A stretch of 64,000 bases of DNA, from positions 1 through 64,000 of the forward strand of contig NZ_STGT01000007.1 in the NCBI RefSeq assembly GCF_004912145.1. Reading direction: 5' to 3'. The position numbers were made by a program, and so were the translations under genes. Positions 53,217-64,000 of this stretch are shown here, one piece after another (the stretch's first letter is position 1; each line of letters opens with the position of its first letter). This DNA is from Peteryoungia rhizophila (GTDB lineage Bacteria; Pseudomonadota; Alphaproteobacteria; Rhizobiales; Rhizobiaceae). The notes under the pieces were generated by a model. It was not told the origin of the DNA. It did not search any database and saw nothing but the letters and a program-made list of their open reading frames with translations.

Positions 53217-53624
53217 CTAGCGGTACAATGACGGGACGGCAACCGGCAACGCAAGGAAGCGACGGGTAATGGAGAAGATGACATCACCATGACAGATACA
53301 TCGCGCTTTGTGGTTCCTCGCCTGAACCCCAGCAAAGTGCTTGGCTTTCATGGCGGCGGCGAGGCGGTCAACGGCTAGATCGTCGGGGTGCGGCTCACCC
53401 GCCACATGTTGAGAGGGCGGGAGGCCTGCAAGCAGGTGTCGAACCATGGCCTCGGCCTGGGCCGCGCTGAGAAGGTTGGTCCCGACTGGCTCGTGCTTCA
53501 TCTGGAAGTCGGTAAGCTCGTTGAAATCGGCCTTGAAGCTGATGCGCGCGTCGGGGCTGAAATCATCTGGCAGCTTCCAGCCGAGGAACCGGTCAACCAT
53601 GTGCTTGATCTGCTCGTCGGTCAT
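53217..53624 (-). CDS. Phage-associated hypothetical protein (135 aa)
   Basis: Begins MTDEQIKHMVDRFLGWKLPDDFSPDARISFK and continues with MKHEPVGTNLLSAAQAEAMVRHLL. I recognise the N-terminal pattern as a common protein of rhizobial prophages, of unknown function. The C-terminal third (CHGDVIFSITRRFLALPVAVP) looks unlike the rest and may result from fusion with downstream sequence. It overlaps the XRE-like gene upstream by 4 bp (ATGA). Confidence 0.6.
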   Translation of the reverse strand: MTDEQIKHMVDRFLGWKLPDDFSPDARISFKADFNELTDFQMKHEPVGTNLLSAAQAEAMVRHLLAGLPPSQHVAGEPHPDDLAVDRLAAAMKAKHFAGVQARNHKARCICHGDVIFSITRRFLALPVAVPSLYR

Positions 53625-53875
53625 GGCGTTTCTCCTTCTGTCGTGCGATATGGCGAAATCAGAACCTCGGCGGGAATGCCATGCTCGAAGTAAAGTTTTC
53701 GGATGGTCGCAATGGAGAGTGGACGTTTGCGGCGCATGCGCTCAGAGGCGCGAGACTTCGCCGGGAACAGGTCTTTCCACTTCAAGCCCCTTTCGTCCAT
53801 GAAGCGCTGGATTGCGTCGATCGCATCGCCTTCCCCGGCGAACCGAGGCTCGTAATTGTCGGCAAGAGCTGCCAT
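53621..53875 (-). CDS. HigA/XRE antitoxin-like protein, possibly N-terminally shortened (84 aa)
   Basis: The segment DAIDAIQRFMDERGLKWKDLFPAKSRASERMRRKRPLSIATIRKLYFEHGIPAEVLI matches the HTH and C-terminal part of HigA-type antitoxins (about 130 aa). The N-terminal acidic region of that family is missing, and upstream sequence in this frame has a stop at about 53894. No HigB toxin gene is visible. It could be a shortened functional regulator or a remnant. Its stop overlaps the next gene's start. Confidence 0.6.
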   Translation of the reverse strand: MAALADNYEPRFAGEGDAIDAIQRFMDERGLKWKDLFPAKSRASERMRRKRPLSIATIRKLYFEHGIPAEVLISPYRTTEGETP

Positions 53876-54055
53876 GACATCACCGATGTCCTACTCATCG
53901 CGAGCATCCAGCATGTCGTGCTTAACGAGAAAAGAAACGACCTGACTGAACCAGCCGTCCCCGGCCACATTCGGTAGGGGCGATGGGGGTTCCACAGAGG
54001 TGGCTCGGTTTGTCTGAACAGTTTCGGGCGTTTCGCTAAGTGGATTCCGCCTCGA

Positions 54056-54241
54056 TTATGCCGCCACCATCATTGGCGCCAGCGCGTTGAAGTAGGCCTG
54101 ATCCGGCGTCTGCCGGTCAAGGGATGAATGTGGGCGTCGGTTACTATAAAAGGTCAGATATCGGCTAATGCCGACACGGGCTTCGGACACGGTCTTGTAG
54201 GCGTGATATCTGCCGAACGGAGCGCGAATTGTAATCGGCAC
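54056..54241 (-). pseudogene. IS3-family transposase C-terminal fragment
   Basis: TVSEARVGISRYLTFYSNRRPHSSLDRQTPDQAYF is the C-terminal signature of IS3-family (IS150/IS2 type) OrfB proteins. Only about 50 codons remain; the DDE catalytic part is absent. It belongs to a different IS3 subgroup from the remnant at 22.1-22.7 kb. Confidence 0.85.
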
Positions 54242-54246
54242 TCCAT

Positions 54247-54431
54247 ATCAGGCATTCACCAACATCATCCAGGTCCTGGAGCAAATTGCAGCGCAATATC
54301 CGGAAGTGGCTCTTGCCGACATTCGCAATCTAGCGGTTGCTGCGGATAATGTTCATTTCACAGGGCCGTCGCTGGTGACAGCCGGAGCGACTTCCGAACT
54401 GCGACTGGCCGAGCTGATCTGGCTGACGTGA
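54247..54431 (+). pseudogene. C-terminal remnant of an SGNH/sialate-O-acetylesterase-like protein
   Basis: The frame QAFTNIIQVLEQIAAQYPEV, then ALADIRNLAVAADNVHFTGPSL and ELIWLT-stop parallels the end of the 49.8-50.4 kb pseudogene (DNAHFTG versus DNVHFTG). It starts directly beside the IS3 fragment, which probably removed the rest. Confidence 0.6.
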
Positions 54432-54695
54432 TATCGTGGCGTCTCATAGTATGTGCTCATGCCGCTGCGGCGGATACTTTAAGTTGTGTGCCGGCTAAAG
54501 CGCGCACTCTAGCCGAGGGGATGACACATCATGGTGCGCTCTCCCCAGGAAAGGCCAGCGCGTCAAGCGAGTATCTCCACGGATCAATGGGTGGCGGATG
54601 GTATCAGCTGGCAATTTTGGCACGGGCATCAGGTCGTCTTACCCAGTCTATAGCTCTTACAATCATCGCTTTTGTCACTCCCCCTGAAACTAGAT

Positions 54696-55601
54696 CTACT
54701 TCGCAAGCATGTAGAATGTTGCCTGGTTATTTCGGTCCGCAAGACCGTCAATCGCGAGCGGCGTGAAGCCGGTTTCTGACAGCAAGCTCCAGAATGAGTC
54801 CAAGGGGTAGGAGGTCGCTCTAATGTGGTTCTTCTCATACTCGTGCAGCGCTTGAATTCCCTTATATCGCTTGTTGTCGTTATCGAATCGGATCTGAATG
54901 AAACCCACGGCGCCGCTCTTGCAGACCGCTCTGATCGCGGCAAGGACCTCTTTTCCGTACTCCCGCGATGGGAAATGTTGGAAGACGGATGTGCTGAGAA
55001 ATCCGTCCAAACGCGTCGGCACATGTGGCAACACCGAACTCGGTTCGCCTTGAACCAGAATTGGGTGGAAGTAGTCCGGTCGACCTTCAGCAGTGATCAT
55101 TCGTTGCGATTCTGAGAGGTTCTTCTCAGATATATCCACCCCGTAGAAGACTGAAGCGATATCACGTAGCGCGAAGGCGTTCGTACCGCCGCCGGGACCC
55201 CACTCCAAAAGGGTAAGGTCTTTCAGTTCGTCGGCGCTCCTTCCGGCTAGCATCCAAGCTCTATTGAAGCGAGTGAGAGATCTCCGGCCAATGGCCTGCC
55301 ATGCCGCATCATCGACCCATCGGCCAACGCCTCGCCAGTGGGATTGGTCCTTACGATACTCTTCGTCGTTGTGATCGTTCCAGACGCCTTTTATTGCGGC
55401 GTGAACAACAGATGCGGAATTAGTTTCCGCTTTTTCAAGTTCGGGATCTGTCCAGGATGCGGTTGAATGGCCTCGCGCAATCGGTGCGGATATCAAGCGC
55501 TTCAACTCCCTTACATCCTTCTCGATGTTTTTGAGCTGTTCTGTTGACCGCTTCGTGTTGTTATCTACCCGTTTTGCCCAACGTCTTAGTTTGTCCAGCA
55601 T
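54696..55601 (-). CDS. SAM-methyltransferase-like protein with N-terminal coiled coil
   Basis: A 301-aa protein. The leader MLDKLRRWAKRVDNNTKRST and following helix (LKNIEKDVRELKRLI) are clearly similar to those at 48844. The methyltransferase core has LTLLEWGPGGGTNAFALRD (motif I), FYGVDISEKNLSES (motif II), LDGFLSTSVFQHF (motif IV) and AVGFIQIRF. ATG 55601 is chosen, with AAAGGGG upstream; the longer frame adds 13 residues unlike the paralogue. The target is unknown; the shared leader suggests a common anchoring or partner-binding role. Confidence 0.75.
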   Translation of the reverse strand: MLDKLRRWAKRVDNNTKRSTEQLKNIEKDVRELKRLISAPIARGHSTASWTDPELEKAETNSASVVHAAIKGVWNDHNDEEYRKDQSHWRGVGRWVDDAAWQAIGRRSLTRFNRAWMLAGRSADELKDLTLLEWGPGGGTNAFALRDIASVFYGVDISEKNLSESQRMITAEGRPDYFHPILVQGEPSSVLPHVPTRLDGFLSTSVFQHFPSREYGKEVLAAIRAVCKSGAVGFIQIRFDNDNKRYKGIQALHEYEKNHIRATSYPLDSFWSLLSETGFTPLAIDGLADRNNQATFYMLAK

Positions 55602-55848
55602 GCTGTGCCCCTTTAGCCAATGTTGATGCCTATAGAACACTGGGCTGTTGAGGCGTCAACATTTCAGACGGGGTCTATGGTTCCCTAGGGCGTCATTGGG
55701 GCTATGCACCGATTTCACGTCCAAAGGGATTGGCAATCCCGCACAGTGACTCGCCAGTTATTTGTTCGCTGCGGATCTTTTTGGCGCATCGTTTAACCAC
55801 CAACTTTAAGTATGGATCTCCCATGATCGCGCACCACCTGGCCACGCC

Positions 55849-56450
55849 TTGACGCGTGGCCATGAAGGCACTGTTTTGACGTGCTATCACGATCCTGTGA
55901 ACATCCCAACGATCGGAACCGGGTTCAATATGCGCAGCGCCGCTGTGCGGCGTGAGCTAGCTAAGGTCGGGATCGCCAAGCTCGCGCCTGGCAAGCGACG
56001 CGATCTTCGCGGCCGTGCTGGCCGAGGAATTCGAGCCGGCCGTGGTGAAAAGTTCCCCCGCCGATCGCCTACAGCATCAGATGGATGCGGCAACCAGCGC
56101 GATCTTCAACCTCGGCACAGGCGCCATGGATGTTTGGCTGATGATGCCTGACGGCGAGGTGACTTGGCGTCTGCGGGCTAGATCCTCGGAAGCGACGACA
56201 ACACCGCCGGCGGGAATAAGCTTCCTGGCCTGGTGCGCCGGCGCTGGGAAGAGGCAGCGCTTTTCCTCCGCGGCGACTATAGCGAGCATCGCTACACCAA
56301 GCCGGAGGGCGTGCAGCGCGTCCAGCAGCCGGTGAAACCCTCTGGACCAGACGAGCTGGTGCGGGAAGCGCAGGGGCTGCTGGAGAAGGCCGGTTTTGAT
56401 CCTGGCAAGGTTGACGGATGGATGGGCAATCGTGCCAGGCATCCATATCG
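55849..56450 (+). pseudogene. GH24-type phage endolysin with peptidoglycan-binding tail, frameshifted
   Basis: Pieces in successive frames: GHEGTVLTCYHDPVNIPTIGTGFNMRSA (catalytic Glu region of phage lysozymes), then VLAEEFEPAVVKSSPADRLQHQMDAATSAIFNLGTGAM, then VRRRWEEAALFLRGDYSE and LVREAQGLLEKAGFDPGKVDGWMG (peptidoglycan-binding-1 repeat). At least three frame changes are needed to join them, and the start is cut off. It precedes two holin-like genes in the usual lysis order. Confidence 0.85.
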
Positions 56451-56560
56451 AGGTCGGCATCGATCTCGCCAACGTCCTCGGGATCTTCACCATCTATACC
56501 GGTCTTTGCATGAGCGGGCATACAGTGATGAAGGCCTCCGAGAAGGTGAAGCATTCATGA
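56432..56560 (+). CDS. Small single-membrane-segment phage protein (42 aa)
   Basis: GTG 56432 opens a frame VPGIHIEVGIDLANVLGIFT...YTGLCMSGHTVMKASEKVKHS that stops by overlapping the next ATG (ATGA at 56557-56560). The tight coupling and the hydrophobic centre suggest a short lysis-cassette protein; the family is not recognised. Confidence 0.4.
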   Translation: MPGIHIEVGIDLANVLGIFTIYTGLCMSGHTVMKASEKVKHS

Positions 56561-57018
56561 CTCCGGCGGGCGGCAATAGAGGGCCGGGGATCTGGATCCG
56601 TATCCAGCATCGCTTCGGGCCTCGCATGATGGAATGGTTCATGGCGGCGAACATGATGATGTTCGGCTGCGTTCTGCTGATGCCGACGCAGACCTTCAAT
56701 CAGCCCGCGTGGAAGGTTTTCCGGGATCTCTTCCCATCCGAGGACCTTTTAGGGTGGATCATGTTCGGGGTCGGCATGCTGCGCATCGTCGGGCTGATCA
56801 TCAACGGCGCGCGCAAGAACGTGACGCCACAGATCAGGGAGGTGTCAGCCGCGATCGGCTGCATCATCTGGACAGGCATCACATTTGGGTTTTACATCCT
56901 CCGATGTCGTCTTGACGTGGCTCGCTATCTATCCGCTTTTGCGGTTGGTTAACTGGTCAATATCCACCGCGCCGCGCATGACGAGGGGGAAATCAGGAAT
57001 GGAACAGCAGATAGCTAA
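56557..57018 (+). pseudogene. Holin-like phage membrane protein, decayed C terminus
   Basis: MTPAGGNRGPGIWIRIQHRF followed by three hydrophobic stretches (AANMMMFGCVLLM, LGWIMFGVGMLRIVGLII, SAAIGCIIWTGITFGFYIL). After residue 115 the reading frame changes (the sense frame continues SSDVVLTWLAIYPLL), returns near 56942, and is then closed by a TAA at 56950. The original tail RAAHDEGEIRNGTADS can still be read to 57018. A shortened 131-aa product is possible. Confidence 0.6.
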
Positions 57019-57239
57019 CCTGCCGCCGATGGCGCTGATCTCCTTCGGCGCGGTCTTGGCAGTCATTTTCGCCGTTCGAACCCTGGGGCTTTGGCAGGGG
57101 CAGAGTTCATCTCCCACGAATTCACCGGCCACTGCGCAGGTTGTCGCTGTCGTGTTCGATCCGATAGCGCTCAATCGGGCCTCACTGGCGCTCGAAGCGC
57201 ATAACAGGCGCCTAAAGGCTTTGACATTCAAGAAAAGAG
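56999..57239 (+). pseudogene. Small phage membrane protein truncated by integrase remnant
   Basis: MEQQIANLPPMALISFGAVLAVIFAVRTLGL is a start with one membrane segment, followed by a Ser/Pro-rich linker and a short helix (ALNRASLALEAHNRRLKAL). The frame then runs into out-of-frame integrase sequence at 57240 and stops at 57334. It looks like the last gene of the lysis cassette, perhaps spanin-like, cut by the junction. Confidence 0.5.
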
Positions 57240-57372
57240 GCTGGTGCGACGGAACATCAGCTGATGGTTATCCTTGGCTGGTCCGATTCGAAGATGGCGC
57301 AGCACAATACGAAGACGGCCCATTTCAAGCGTGATCGACGCTGGCTTCGAGCGCCGGAAATCATATGTGGCA
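57240..57372 (+). pseudogene. Integrase C-terminal remnant beside the tRNA gene
   Basis: In the correct frame it reads AGATEHQLMVILGWSDSKMAQ then HNTKTAHFKR, closely matching GATEHQLMAIFGWSDSKMAQHYTK of the intact integrase at 42715-43830. The catalytic Tyr is replaced by Asn, and an insertion shifts the last codons (IIDAGFERRK can be read in another frame). It lies 90 bases from the 3' end of the tRNA at 57462, the usual place for an integrated element's integrase. Confidence 0.88.
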
Positions 57373-57461
57373 CGAAATAATGTCCCACTTTGAGCAGCTC
57401 ACGGATTTGGTGGGGCAAGTAGTGAAAAAAAGGACTATATAACAAAGACTTAGAACGGAAA

Positions 57462-57537
57462 TGGTAGGCCCGGAGGGACTCGAACCCCCAACCAAGCGGT
57501 TATGAGCCGCCGGCTCTAACCATTGAGCTACGGGCCC
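57462..57537 (-). tRNA. tRNA with CAU anticodon (Met or lysidine-type Ile2)
   Basis: 76 nt with encoded CCA. Acceptor GGGCCCG pairs with CGGGCCT (G-U at the end pair). Anticodon stem GGCGG/CCGCT-type with loop CTCATAA, T loop TTCGAGT. The acceptor and body differ from initiator tRNA-Met, so it is elongator Met or Ile2; identity cannot be settled by eye. Confidence 0.93.
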
Positions 57538-57726
57538 AGCCCGGCATTCGCCGTCGGGCGGGTAATGGTCACCCCGCTCCTGTCACGGGCTCTAACGCAA
57601 TTTCCGGTATGCGACAAGCCTCTGCCGCAATGGCTTCACAATCACGCGTCATCACAGTGGCCGGAAGGGCATCGTGCCGGGTGAGACGAAAAGGTCCGCT
57701 GGCACCGAGGGACAAAGGAATATTAC

Positions 57727-58470
57727 ATGCTGAAATTCACACGCAGCCTCGTCATTGCAACGGCGCTGTCGGGCTCTGTTCTGTCGGCCGGCTTCGTTGC
57801 GCCGGTGCTCGCCGCCGAGACGGAGCGTCGCGAAGCGACGATCATGGTGTCGGGCGAGGGCGAGGCGACCATCGCGCCCGATATGGCGGTCATTTCGCTC
57901 GTCGTCGTGCGCGACGCCGAGACGGCGGGTGAGGCATTGTCTGCCAACAGCGCGGCGATGACCGAAGTGCTGGCGGATCTCAAGGGGCAGGGTATTGCGG
58001 ACAAGGATCTGCAAACAACCGACTTCTCGATCCAGCCGAAATATCGGCAGGAGAACAAGCCTGACGGAACCTATGAGGCGCCTGTGATCGTCGGTTATAC
58101 CGTCAGCAATGGTCTGACGGTTCGCGTGCGCGATCTGGCGCAGCTCGGGACGATCATCGATCGGTCGGTCAAGCTCGGCGTCAATCAGGGTGGCGGGATC
58201 AGCTTCACCAATGACGATCCGCAACAGACCGTCGAAGCAGCGCGCAAGCAGGCGGTCGAGAAGGCTGCCGCCAAGGCGAAGACACTGACGGAAGCGGCCG
58301 GTGTGAAGCTCGGCCGTGTCGTCGAGATTTCGGAGAATTTCGCCCAGCCCATGCCGCAGATGTATGCGGCGGCCCCGATGGCCAAGCGCATGGACGAATC
58401 GGTGCCGATCGCGTCTGGCGAGAACCGCTACACGGTGACCGTCAACATCACCTATGCGATCGAGCAGTAA
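57727..58470 (+). CDS. SIMPL-domain (DUF541) periplasmic protein
   Basis: A 247-aa exported protein. Signal peptide MLKFTRSLVIATALSGSVLSAGFVAPVLA with cleavage before AETERRE. The mature domain starts ATIMVSGEGEATIAPDMAVI and has the family blocks ANSAAMTEVLADLKGQGI, DLQTTDFSIQPKY, VGYTVSNGLTVRVRDL and EKAAAKAKTLTEAAGVKLG. SIMPL/YggE proteins form oligomers and are linked to oxidative-stress protection; the exact role is unknown. Start ATG 57727 is preceded by AAAGGAAT. It lies at the return to normal chromosome after the island and has its own terminator. Confidence 0.93.
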   Translation: MLKFTRSLVIATALSGSVLSAGFVAPVLAAETERREATIMVSGEGEATIAPDMAVISLVVVRDAETAGEALSANSAAMTEVLADLKGQGIADKDLQTTDFSIQPKYRQENKPDGTYEAPVIVGYTVSNGLTVRVRDLAQLGTIIDRSVKLGVNQGGGISFTNDDPQQTVEAARKQAVEKAAAKAKTLTEAAGVKLGRVVEISENFAQPMPQMYAAAPMAKRMDESVPIASGENRYTVTVNITYAIEQ

Positions 58471-58494
58471 CCGCTCGACCGATCAATGGAACGA

Positions 58495-58520
58495 GAAAGG
58501 GCCGGTTTTCCGGCCCTTTC
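58495..58520. terminator. Bidirectional Rho-independent terminator
   Basis: A perfect 11-bp stem GAAAGGGCCGG / CCGGCCCTTTC with a TTTT loop, between the convergent SIMPL and AGE-epimerase genes; A/T-rich stem bases give a short T tract in either direction. Confidence 0.85.
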
Positions 58521-58544
58521 GCATGCCACGTTCCAAGTTGTCGA

Positions 58545-59801
58545 TCAGATGTCGAGCGGATGCTCCGATATCATCTTCGTCAGGCTGCCTTCGGCTGGGA
58601 AGAGGGGGATGAGGCAGGCCTGGAGGGCGTGGTAGATATCGCCCTTGCCGGGGAAAAGACTGTGCGAGGGCTTTCCGTCCTCGGTCAGCTCCTCGTGCCA
58701 GCCGCCAAAATCCCGGTCGAGGCTGTTGCCCGCGATATAGTTCCAGATCTTGCGGTAGCTCTCTTCGTGGAAATCGCTTTCCTGGTGCTGGTTGAGGAAG
58801 TGGGCGGCGGCGGCTCCTTCGCAGAGCGGCCACCAGAGCTTGGATCGCTTGTCGGGCGCGTTTTCCCAGTCGAGCGTGTAGAAGAACCCCCCCTTGGCTT
58901 TGTCCCAGCCGAGCGCCATGGACTGGAAAAAGAGGCCGCGGGCGGCCTCCGGCATCCAGGCGTGTGTTTTACCACCGAGCACCCAGAGCTGCAGCAGCAG
59001 CCTTGCCCATTCGAGCCAGTGGCCGGGCGTGGTGCCCGCAGGACGGAACATTTCGTTCGGGTGATAGTAGCTGCGGTCGACGGTCCAGTTTTCATCGAAA
59101 TGTTCGGCAACACGGAAGCCCTCTTCGCGGGCAAGCCGGTTGATGACGAGGTCGGCGATTCTTTCCGCCTTGTCGAGATAATGTCGCTCGCCGGTGGCCT
59201 CGAAAGCGGCCATCAGGCTTTCGGTCAGGTGCATGTTGGAGTTCTGGCCGCGATAGCCGGGGACCGGCTGCCAGTCGGCGGAGAATTCCTCGGCGATGGC
59301 GCCGTGCTCCTTCTCCCAGAATTTCTCCTCGATCACCTCGGTGATGTCGGTCAGCATGGCATCTGCCAGCGGATGGCCGGCGCATTTCGCCGAAGATGCC
59401 GCGAGCAGGACGAAGGCGTGACCGTAACCCTGCTTCGAGTCGTCGGCAGCGCCGGTGTCGTTGGCCTGCCAGAAATAGCCGCCATTGGTCTGATCGCGGT
59501 GGCGCTCCCAGAGGTATCGCATGCCGTGGTCGACGATATCGCTCGAGCCTGGACGACCGAGCAGGTGGCCGATGGCAAAACAATGGACCATGCGGGCGCT
59601 GGCATGGATGCCGCGGGCGGGATTGTCGGTCGCCAGCGGCTTGCCGTCGCGCGACAGGTCGTAGAAGCCGCCCTTCGGGTTGATGGCCGGGCCTTGGAAG
59701 AAATCGAACAGGCCGTCTGCCTGCGCCAGCAGCCATTTGCGATGATAGGGGCGGGCGCTCCAGGGGGGGGGTGGCAGCAGCTGTGATTGATTTTCCGACA
59801 T
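58545..59801 (-). CDS. AGE-family sugar epimerase/isomerase (YihS/mannose-isomerase-like)
   Basis: A 418-aa (alpha/alpha)6-barrel protein of the N-acylglucosamine 2-epimerase family. Recognisable blocks: NPKGGFYDLSRDGKP, RMVHCFAIGHLLG, GGYFWQAND, YGHAFVLLAASSA, NSNMHLTESLMAAFEATG, RPAGTTPGHWLEWARLLL and FGGWHEEL. The HLTE and PGHWLEW His residues correspond to catalytic His of the family. The AND/GGYFW pattern fits aldose-ketose (mannose) isomerases better than GlcNAc 2-epimerase, but substrates are hard to tell apart. GGGAGG lies just before ATG 59801. A 9-G run (59763-59771) near the start encodes Pro-rich PPPP and could cause frameshift slippage. Confidence 0.85.
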   Translation of the reverse strand: MSENQSQLLPPPPWSARPYHRKWLLAQADGLFDFFQGPAINPKGGFYDLSRDGKPLATDNPARGIHASARMVHCFAIGHLLGRPGSSDIVDHGMRYLWERHRDQTNGGYFWQANDTGAADDSKQGYGHAFVLLAASSAKCAGHPLADAMLTDITEVIEEKFWEKEHGAIAEEFSADWQPVPGYRGQNSNMHLTESLMAAFEATGERHYLDKAERIADLVINRLAREEGFRVAEHFDENWTVDRSYYHPNEMFRPAGTTPGHWLEWARLLLQLWVLGGKTHAWMPEAARGLFFQSMALGWDKAKGGFFYTLDWENAPDKRSKLWWPLCEGAAAAHFLNQHQESDFHEESYRKIWNYIAGNSLDRDFGGWHEELTEDGKPSHSLFPGKGDIYHALQACLIPLFPAEGSLTKMISEHPLDI

Positions 59802-59898
59802 TTCTTCCTCCCGAGAGCATCGTTGTAGCTTCTATAGCCGATCACCGACGCCGCTTCCACCGCCTGACCTTCGTCACGCACAAGCGGATCAAATGTTG

Positions 59899-59918
59899 AC
59901 ATAAAGATATCTTTATGT
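59899..59918. promoter_or_regulatory. 20-bp perfect palindrome upstream of metH
   Basis: ACATAAAGATATCTTTATGT, 39 bases before the metH start and overlapping a TTGACA hexamer (59896-59901). Palindromes of this kind precede methionine-cycle genes of alphaproteobacteria and are attributed to ArsR-family SahR-type regulators; the assignment here is by resemblance. Confidence 0.7.
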
Positions 59919-59957
59919 GATCTGCTCATGTCGCATACGCAATAGGAGAGTTCGCAG

Positions 59958-63713
<3,756 letters not shown>

Positions 63714-63731
63714 TCGGCCGACTGCGCAGGC

Positions 63732-63849
63732 GCCCCTCATCCCCCTGCCGGGATCTTCTCCCCGTAAACGGGGAGAAGGGGGAGACGGCGGCCGCACCGG
63801 CCTTCTCCCCGCGTGCGGGGAGAAGGTGCCCGAAGGGCGGATGAGGGGC
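63732..63849. repeat. Rhizobial intergenic palindromic repeat
   Basis: GCCCCTCAT (63732-63740) and ATGAGGGGC (63841-63849) bound a mosaic with two inner hairpins, CTTCTCCCCG...CGGGGAGAAG near 63755-63778 and CCTTCTCCCCGCGTGCGGGGAGAAGG-type near 63801-63826. Such repeats are common after genes in Rhizobiaceae and may stop transcription or stabilise mRNA. Confidence 0.8.
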
Positions 63850-63926
63850 TGATAGATCGCGTGAACTTGCTCGCAATCCGATTCAAAATTTGGCGACAAG
63901 TTATTGAGGCAGATTCCTAAATGCCT

Positions 63927-63999
63927 TTACGCCTCCAGCCTCAGCAGGATTGCAGTCGTGTCGTCGCTCTGCTTGTAGCGCGGGTATTTCAACCCATCC
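63927..63999 (-). CDS. C-terminal end of a gene running off the window
   Basis: The minus-strand frame reads DGLKYPRYKQSDDTTAILLRLEA then TAA. The SDDTTAILLRL pattern recalls the C-terminal strand of PP2C-type protein phosphatases (DD.T...L.R), but only 24 residues are visible, so the identity is a guess. Confidence 0.45.
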   Translation of the reverse strand, partial: DGLKYPRYKQSDDTTAILLRLEA

Positions 64000-64000
64000 G

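Noticed and set aside
55839..55862. Perfect 9-bp hairpin TGGCCACGC/GCGTGGCCA at the start of the GH24 remnant
   Set aside because: Noted, but it lies inside endolysin-derived coding sequence, with no T tract or neighbouring gene that would give it a regulatory role.
55702..55890. 62-aa minus-strand open frame before the endolysin remnant
   Set aside because: It overlaps the GH24 pseudogene on the other strand and has no recognisable motif.
58545..59801. AGE-family epimerase as the missing ManNAc supplier for the NeuB pathway
   Set aside because: It is about 32 kb away beside housekeeping metH, outside the polysaccharide locus, and its motifs fit mannose-type isomerases better. The link remains possible but is unsupported.

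Overview
The window looks like a chromosomal accessory region of a Rhizobiaceae bacterium (Hyphomicrobiales). The evidence is high-GC alphaproteobacterial coding sequence, a TraA/TraD/TraG transfer module of the rhizobial type, RIME-like 107-bp intergenic repeats, a QuiNAc-type O-antigen start module resembling R. etli wreU/wreV/wreQ, and a cobalamin-dependent metH preceded by a methionine-regulon-type palindrome. The species cannot be named from sequence alone.

Layout. (1) 1-4.4 kb: the 3' part of an RTX/VCBS secreted protein followed by a TolC-type outer-membrane channel (type I secretion). (2) 4.7-19.8 kb: a degenerate transfer element flanked by a decayed tRNA-Ser copy (5992-6080) and an intact tRNA-Ser(CGA) (19673-19762). 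It holds two tandem small membrane proteins, a stretch of gene fragments, a 1338-aa serralysin-like RTX metalloprotease with a 722-bp internal duplication, a broken LysR copy, traG-traD, a probable oriT and traA. (3) 20.6-40.2 kb: a surface polysaccharide locus: UDP-glucose dehydrogenase, Wzm/Wzt ABC exporter, a fused CBS-NeuB-SAF-TIM-barrel protein, a CMP-nonulosonate cytidylyltransferase, an alpha/beta-hydrolase-TPR protein, an acyltransferase-3/SGNH protein, a GT42-type sialyltransferase, a two-domain GT8 fusion, a GT4, and a 4-ketoreductase / 4,6-dehydratase / initiating sugar-phosphate transferase operon. Together these predict an ABC-exported O-antigen or capsule, started on QuiNAc or a similar sugar and carrying an acylated sialic-acid-like sugar. 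(4) 40.6-43.9 kb: a small integrase module (XRE, LysR, AlpA-like, tyrosine recombinase) bounded by a 15-bp near-repeat. (5) 43.9-57.4 kb: a mosaic of an acyltransferase, a near-complete IS66, IS21 and IS3 remnants, two decayed phage lysis cassettes, SGNH-hydrolase remnants, an XRE antitoxin-like gene, and three SAM-methyltransferase-like genes, two of which share an N-terminal coiled-coil leader. It ends in a decayed integrase tail beside a tRNA(CAU). (6) 57.5-64 kb: ordinary chromosome: a SIMPL-domain protein, an AGE-family sugar epimerase, metH and an intergenic palindromic repeat.

The most interesting content is the nonulosonic-acid polysaccharide locus. Its NeuB-type synthase is fused to three other domains and no recognisable NeuC/Leg/Pse precursor enzymes lie nearby. 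A second point of interest is the recurrence of near-identical LysR regulators, each near a mobile-element boundary; the two intact copies have unrelated divergent XRE partners.
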